Below, one piece after another: positions 58,513-64,000 of a DNA stretch of 64,000 bases. Where the stretch lies: NCBI GenBank assembly GCA_951217055.1, contig OX578283.1:66978475-67042474 (forward strand). Direction: 5' to 3'. The DNA is from Gerris lacustris (taxonomy: Eukaryota > Arthropoda > Insecta > Hemiptera > Gerridae). Under the pieces are notes generated by a model. It saw only the letters and a list, made by a program, of their open reading frames with translations, was not told the DNA's origin and ran no database searches. Made by a program: the position numbers and the translations under genes. The number at the start of each line of letters is the position of its first letter. Position 1 is the stretch's first letter.

Positions 58513-59126
58513 TTTGCTTGTAAGTAATATAATAATAATAACCATTTATTCAATGCAATTATTGGTACAATCTATAAACTTAATAATTTAACATAAATTT
58601 AACTTTATGCATTTTTTTCAGCCTTAGCTGTGGTGACCTTGTTGGTCTAAGGGTTCGGCTCTTTTTAAAATTGTAACTAAAATTTAACAATAACAAAAAC
58701 AATAATAACAAATATAAATAAAGCAGTGATACATTTAAACAAAGAGTAACAAATATAATAGATAACAGTAACAGAGACAAGGTATAGGAGTTCCTAACAT
58801 TTTATAATTTATTCAGGCATGTATACATCTTTGTATACTTTTCCCATCCTTTTCCACTCCATCCGGTCCATAGCTACTCTTCGCCATGTGGCACCGCCAC
58901 AGCATTTTCTAGCTTCCTCTTCCCATTTTACTACTGGTCTTCCTTTTTTTCTTTTTGCTTCAAGAGGAGTCCATTCAATAATTTTTCTGGCCCACCGTCC
59001 ATCAGTCGATCTGACAATGTGTCCAGTCCATCTCCATTTTCTTCCTATGGCTTCCTTAGCGACATCATTCATGCCGGTTTGCTCCCTAATCCAGGTGTTT
59101 CTCTTCCTTTCTTTTGCTTGTAAGTA
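58513..59126 (-). mobile_element. 5'-truncated LINE with 14-bp target duplication
   Basis: 58527-59112 is flanked by TTTGCTTGTAAGTA on both sides (58513-58526, 59113-59126). The minus-strand reading gives a C-terminal coding stretch, a 3' UTR and a TTATTATTATTAT-type tail at the left border. These are hallmarks of target-primed retroposition. The clade is uncertain; the tail is of the (TTA)n type. Confidence 0.85.
58809..59111 (-). CDS. LINE reverse-transcriptase C-terminal fragment
   Basis: Open from the truncated 5' end of the element to a TGA. It reads RNTWIREQTGMNDVAKEAIG, then RKWRWTGHIVRSTDGRWARK, then EAKRKKGRPVVKWEEEA and WRRVAMDRMEWKRMGKVY. This W-GH--R--D-RW--K---W-P---K---GRP---W pattern followed by R-EW---G--Y is the standard tail of non-LTR retrotransposon Pol proteins of arthropods and other animals. 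The palm, endonuclease and start are absent through 5' truncation. No internal stop is seen, so the copy is fairly young but not functional. Confidence 0.85.
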   Translation of the reverse strand, partial: ERKRNTWIREQTGMNDVAKEAIGRKWRWTGHIVRSTDGRWARKIIEWTPLEAKRKKGRPVVKWEEEARKCCGGATWRRVAMDRMEWKRMGKVYKDVYMPE

Positions 59127-59759
59127 GTGTACATAATATTAAACCAGTATCTTATACGTTCTAATGTAACGATTTTGTTAAAAATGTATACGTCTAAAGT
59201 ACAATTGAAACAAGAACGTAAAATTGCTACCTGATACAAGCAGAAGTTTTTGAGTAGGGAAAAGATATATTTTATAATAGTTTAAATTAGTAGGCCAGGT
59301 AGGTGGAAAACATTCCTATTTCCTACCAACTACAACCATACTTTATAGTTAAAGATAAACTCGTCATGATAAACTTCTTTCTCAATATTCAATACATATT
59401 TATTCTAAGACAAGCAAGAGTCTGAAGCAAATGAAGAAATTAATGCTTTTCTTTTAATTTTGTCCTCTTCATGTTTTGGTCATCTTCATAGATGACTGAA
59501 AGACCGATTCATTTCAAATAGATAAAAGTTAATTCCTGGGAAATTCCAGTCCTGACTCAACAAATTATAAGTAATGAGCATGCACATCGAAAGGGAAATG
59601 ACTTGAAAGAGATTGGTTACTTACAATTGACGTAGGCGTAGAAGTGTAAAATAGGCAAATTTCTTCCTCTTTACGTATAAAATAAGTAAGACGCGCTTCA
59701 CGTTAGTACGAGAGTCGATATTAAAATTATTAAGTGTAAAATTTTAATAGTTGCATATT

Positions 59760-60050
59760 ATTTTTCTACACTTGAAGTCCTTTATATTGATTTATAACTA
59801 TAACATGTCTTGGTGACTAAAAACTTTTTTTTAGTCGCCCGCCACATTGGCCGTCATCTTGGAAATATTAAGTGTGAAAACTCCAAAAAAAAGTCCAGTT
59901 GTCACAAATGCCGAGATGCACCTGTGTGCCGAATTTCATGTTCCTTGCTATAGTAGTTTATGAATTGAAACATGCCAACGGACAGACAGACAGACTGAAA
60001 GACAGGGCCGTTATATATGGTTTCTTTTCGTACTTCGTACAGAAAACTAA
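59760..60050 (+). repeat. Repeat with GGCCGTCATCTTGGAAAT, copy 1
   Basis: Related to 62860-63110: TTTATATTGAT-TATAA-AT, ACTAAAAACTTTTTTTTAGTCG-CCGCC, CACAAATGC-GAGATG and GCC-AATTTC. It ends in ACAGACAGACAGA. Non-coding. Confidence 0.55.
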
Positions 60051-60224
60051 AACTTAACTGTCAATTTAAAACGAAACTGATCCTAAACACCAAATTTTGA
60101 ACGAGAATTTAGTAATTTAACATCGCAATCGGTTGTATTCCATACTGAGGCGTAAGCCGAACTCTGCAAATGCAAAGAATGCGTTTGCTTGAAAGTAGTA
60201 TACATAATATTATCTTTATCTATG

Positions 60225-60520
60225 ATTACGAAATATAAACATTTTATCTCTGTTTAGATGCGTAGAAAATGGTCCTTTTCGTAGTTGTATTCATTGCGCA
60301 TGCGCGTTTCATATTTCTTCTTGAAGAATGCTTAATCTTATCGCACGATTAGCATGTTTATTTACATTTAACAAAACCAATTTACTGTTAGTTTAATTAA
60401 AGTAACTTTTTTTTCTTTAATTATTATTAAAATCCAACAATCGTTGATAAAGTACGGTACGCAACTCGTGTGAAAACTGCATTTTGCTTTGCTCGAGTGG
60501 TTCTCGCTGTCGCTTGGGAC
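60225..60520 (+). repeat. Family E element, partial, coding start lost
   Basis: Shares the left end (TGATTACGAAATATAAACATTTTATCTCTGTTTAGATGCG) and the right AATCGTTGATAAAGTACGGTACGCAACTCGTG block with the copies at 22222 and 37155, but the recombinase-like leader and the GAATTCCTCTTCTTTACC hairpin are gone. Confidence 0.6.
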
Positions 60521-60721
60521 ATGGAAAAATGGAAACATTATTTTTATTTTTTTTTTATTGATTAACACAACAGAAGAATTTCATGTTATAAGTGTTACAG
60601 AGGTTAAATGTTTTTTTGGCAATGAGTAACGTGAGAAAGGTAATAGTCCAGTGACTATTCCTTTCAACTGGGATAAATTATTAAGGATTAATAGTTACAC
60701 TTAAAAATGTGTATAAGTTAA

Positions 60722-61012
60722 TGAATATTAATAATGCCGCAGCCCACTTAGGTGGGCCCATTGAACAACCCCGGGTTACGAACAAAAAGTTTTTGGTCAT
60801 TCACCATGTCTCACCACTCGATTTGTGTAGAATCTAGAGTGTCGATCTTGGTTTCTTGGCTGAAACCTGGTGACGCTACTCTTTCGAGCAGTTACCCACT
60901 TGTTTAAACAATGCTGGGTGAACATTGAGCAGGGGCCCGGTCCGGGAATTGAACCCACAGCTAAATGGTCAGGTGGACACCCATCTAACTACTGACCACG
61001 CCAAATGCTGAT
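60722..61012 (-). mobile_element. tRNA-derived SINE candidate
   Basis: On the minus strand it begins TTTGGCGTGGTCAGTAGTTAGATGGG (A-box region) and continues to GGGTTCAATTCCC (B box) within about 60 bases. An unrelated body of about 200 bp follows and ends near CCCACCTAAGTGGGCTGCGGC. Both Pol III boxes are intact. No A-rich tail or target duplication was identified. Confidence 0.6.
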
Positions 61013-61067
61013 TTACTTGACTGATTTAAGATAAGCTCTTTCTACTAAAGACTACCCAGGTCCCCAC

Positions 61068-61125
61068 GAATACGATATAGGACGTGAGGAAGCTATGTGC
61101 CACACTAATTGGCAGACTATTTTTA
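61068..61125 (+). repeat. Family A tail fragment
   Basis: GGACGTGAGGAAGCTATGTGCCACACTAATTGGCAGACTATT only. Confidence 0.7.
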
Positions 61126-62859
61126 TCTGTATTATTTATAACTATTAAATAATATATTAAAATTATAAAACGGAGGAGAAACAATTTCTGAATAAGTTAT
61201 ACATTACTATAAATTGACAAGTATTGTTATAAGTTGTTTTAAAACCAAAAACAGCAAGAGAGACATTTATAATCTTAATTTTAATCAAGTCTGTTGTAGT
61301 CAAAACTGTTTCTATTGGTCTAAATTTAAAGTGGAAGCAGACAAGAAGAAATTAAATAGGACTAGGATAAAGGGTCTGTACAGGATTCCATATCGTAGAT
61401 GTAGATAAATGCTAAAAGCAATGTCCAGTAGTTGTTAGTGGAATATTCAAGTCTAGGACCAACACGGGCCCAAGTACTAAGGGGGTTTTGGGGTGGGGAA
61501 TCTAAAATATGCCACTGGTACACTCCAACCGAATACCATTACAAGGGGTTTGCGAAACTTCTGATTAATATCTCCATTTCCCCCAACATAACCTCTGATG
61601 CAAAATTCAAAAACTTTATCACACCGACCTTTAAACTGAATTGATAACGAGTTAAAACTATTTTATGTTATTGAATTAGCTTTTCCAGAATTGATGAAGA
61701 AATTAAATTGAACCAGAATAATTAAAAAAAAAAAAAAAAAAAAAAAATTCAACGAAGATCAATTCTAAATTAAAATATGTTAATATAAAAGTTTTACTTC
61801 TATTATTCTATAAACTGAATTATGTAATAATTTGCAACGACTAGATTGCAACGTAGTATCACAAGGCTGAAATAATCTAGTTTTTTTTCGCGCAAAATTC
61901 ACCGATTCCTCTAAAGTGTCTCAAGTAGCTTTAGTTGTAGTAATATTATGAAGAGGGATTGTGAATTTCTTGAGAACGTGAATTCTATATCCTTTAAATA
62001 TATATAAACTTTATATTAAGTAAATAATTAAATAAATTTTTGTCGTAAATTTGTTTTTATTATTTTTATTTTCATGTAGAGCAATAGATGGGGAAATAAA
62101 GAAAAAAACAAAATACGTGTGGTGTCGCGGGAAACCCGGTAGGAACTAAATTCCTTTTACGCGGAGAGACTGTTTGCTGCCCATAGATATGGATATGGGA
62201 GCGTCTATGGAGGTAATCTTAAAGAAATTAGTGATGTCGTGCATAAAGAACTCGCGCAGAATTGTGGTCATTATATCAGTCGTACTACCATACTGTTCTC
62301 AATATTGCGACCAGGATAATTTATACGTAAAAACCTGATTTATTCAACCAGAAAAGAGCTTAAAAATTATTTTACTTAACACACCATATAAGTATGAGCT
62401 TACTTTTTAACATCCTCATCTCGGTCACAATTGTTACAAAATTTTTGTAACAATAGTTATATTCATTTGCTTACTCATCAAGCCCTTTAAAACAATGTAT
62501 GGCAAGTCATGCAGATTAAAATCTTCCTCTTCAATCGTCTTCAATATAGGCCCCAATCTTAAATTTATAGTTGTCAAAAGAAGCCGAGATGATGTAAGCT
62601 CAATTTCGTATAAATTCGCACATTCTCGGTAGCTAAAACTGTTTTCCTTTCATCCGTACACATAATCCTTATTTAATAAAATGTTTGCAGCTCGCTACGC
62701 TCACCTGTTGTAAAATCATTTGTCCACAATCATTGTTTAATAATATTATGTTTCTCTCTTCAGGCTTGATGTTTCTACAGCATTTGTAGCACTAATTTTC
62801 TTTAATAAAATGATTGAAGGCTCGCTACGTTTGCCTGTTGTAAAGACATTTTTCCTCCT
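61126..62859. other. No gene seen
   Basis: Contains a 25-base A run at about 61723-61747. 62186-62240 holds the AGCGTCTATGGAGGTAATCTTAAAG piece of repeat P. 62110-62150 (GTGTGGTGTCGCGGG-AACCCGGTAGGAAC) matches 41405-41440 in reverse. A diverged tandem pair (AATAAAATG-TTG-AG-CTCGCTACG---CCTGTTGTAAA) lies at 62678 and 62805. Frames at 61214 and 61432 have no recognisable domain. Confidence 0.4.
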
Positions 62860-63110
62860 TTTCTAGAGTCATTTATATTGATGTATAAACATGTCATACT
62901 GACAAAAAACCTTTTGTTTAGTCGTCCGCCTTATTGGCCGCCATCTTGGAAATGTTTAGTGTGGAATTTGCAAAAACTATACTCACAAATGCTGAGATGT
63001 ATATATGAGCCAAATTTCGTTGAAATGGGTCAATTTTTACTCCAGTTATCGTTAGACAAACAAACAAAAACACAAACTTTTAAAATCCTAAGTCTCTGAA
63101 ATAAAGAACT
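62860..63110 (+). repeat. Repeat with GGCCGCCATCTTGGAAAT, copy 2
   Basis: Counterpart of 59760-60050, ending in TTAGACAAACAAACAAAAACAC instead of the ACAGACAG tail. A 73-codon frame crosses it by chance. Confidence 0.55.
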
Positions 63111-63121
63111 CACTACGCTCG

Positions 63122-63330
63122 TTCAATTACACAAACTGTCTCTCCAATTAAATTGAAATTACTTTAATATCAAAGAAGCTTTCAGCCTTCAAAAGGCCAT
63201 CATCAGTGGGTATTATGGAAGAATAATGGCTACATTATTAAAAAGGTTTAGTGAGAGACGAGTCTAATTCATTTCGGAGATCGACGAGAGCTGCTCTGAT
63301 GTTCATTTAAATTTTTGTGGAGAGACACTT
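63122..63330 (-). repeat. Repeat P, copy 2, with inverted outer part
   Basis: Carries the CTGATGA motif at 63180-63206 and CGGAGATCGACGAGAG, followed by GTGGAGAGACACTTTGTGTTATTTC, which is the P flank (compare 48318-48345) in inverted position relative to copy 1. A second CTGTCTCTCC stands at 63136, so this copy has GTCTCTCC-type sequence inverted at both ends. Confidence 0.55.
63180..63206 (-). ncRNA. Hammerhead-like motif in P, copy 2
   Basis: CTGATGA, T, GGCCTT, TTG, AAGGCT, GAAA: the same stem as at 48376 with a changed loop. Confidence 0.35.
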
Positions 63331-63739
63331 TGTGTTATTTCTTTATTAAACAAGTGTTAAGCTCTAATGCAGTGCTTAAAAGGAAGCACTTAAGGAGCTG
63401 CTTAAAGGAGCTTATAACGAACTTAAAAGGAATCCATGTTTTTATTAATACAGTCCATGAATAACTGCTCCTTGGAAGTAAACTGTTATTAATGTTCTTG
63501 AACTTTAATACGTTAAATATGAACTTCAACATTTAAATAAGTCCTACATGGGTTTATACAATCTATAGGCTTTGTTAAGCAATAAAACTAGAAGTGGTTT
63601 GTTTGAATTTTTCAAGAATAAAAACAAAGAAACATCAAAGCAAATATTTAGAGTCTTGTTTCACAGTGAGATTTATATGTTGAAGTAGATTTATAATTTA
63701 AAAGAAATCACATTTTTAGATGTAAACGAAACATAAGTA

Positions 63740-63963
63740 CCGTAAAATCTCGCGTATAATACGCTTTATTATTTACCACTTTTTTTATTTCAAAATAGGG
63801 GTGCGTATAATACGCGAGTGAAAACTTCACTTTTTGCCATTTTAGGTAAATTTGCGACTTTAGTTAAATTTGCAACTTTAGGTAAAATGCGAATTTATAA
63901 TTGAACCTGAAATTTCAGCCAGCGTATTATACGTGAGTTCATAATACATGCTAGATTTTACGG
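63740..63963. mobile_element. TA-flanked MITE with CCGTAAAATCT ends
   Basis: CCGTAAAATCTCGCGTATAATACGC at the left and AGATTTTACGG at the right are inverted, each next to TA (63738-63739, 63964-63965). Internal GCGTATAATACGCGAG and GCGTATTATACGTGAG repeat the subterminal motif. 224 bp and non-coding. The TA duplication is as expected for a Tc1/mariner-type MITE. Confidence 0.85.
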
Positions 63964-64000
63964 TAATCCAATCAATAGTAAATATTAATTTCTATGAAAG

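Larger units (their letters stand above)
58165..60200. repeat. Diverged direct duplication, each copy interrupted
   Basis: Copy 1 (58165-58526, resuming at 59127) and copy 2 (59480-59690, resuming at 60050-60210) share CATCTTCATAGATGACTGAAAG, GAAATTCCAGTCCTG, CACATCGAAAGGGAAAT, GAGATTGGTTACTTA, CGGTTGTATTCCATACTGAG and AATGCAAAGAATGCGTTTGCTTG (latter shown as two overlapping parts). Copy 1 is broken by a LINE; copy 2 by a repeat related to 62860-63110. Confidence 0.65.

Overview
AT-rich, repeat-dense animal DNA, probably from an arthropod and possibly an insect. The assignment rests on a BEL/Pao retrotransposon with a DUF1759-type Gag, a Jockey-clade LINE, and many MITE-like elements flanked by TA. 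I found no intact single-copy host gene. Nearly all recognisable protein signal belongs to mobile elements: an internally deleted BEL/Pao element with one 618-codon frame, a decayed Jockey LINE, a 5'-truncated LINE with a 14-bp target duplication, a PIF/Harbinger transposase relic, and two copies of a short reading frame resembling the start of a tyrosine recombinase.

Layout. 1-5160: dispersed-repeat fragments (families A and W) and foldbacks. 5211-6170: a composite tRNA-like array with a 129-bp perfect hairpin at its left end, flanked by a 10-bp direct repeat. 6800-12760: several non-autonomous DNA elements (B, M, K, H), with family F nested in H. 12990-15860: the Jockey relic, split by an inverted-repeat element, then the Harbinger relic. 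16100-28500: mostly anonymous DNA with families A, B, E and F. 29498-32001: a small element (D1) carrying the BEL/Pao insertion. 33412-33994: a 262-bp-arm inverted repeat that appears to carry a splice-bordered exon on each arm. 36612-38577: a nest in which A lies inside E and both lie between inverted D ends. 40500-48700: families C, G, B, H, hairpin-rich elements, and A with a ribozyme-like insert. 48700-58160: mostly anonymous DNA, with the second W copy at 56795-57215. 58160-64000: LINE insertion, tRNA-derived SINE, ribozyme-like repeats and a TA-flanked MITE.

The window records layered insertions rather than a functional gene cluster. Relative order can be read at several sites because an uninterrupted copy of the same repeat lies elsewhere in the window. 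Family letters (A-W) are my own labels from by-eye comparison within this window. Family names from outside are given only where protein motifs support them.
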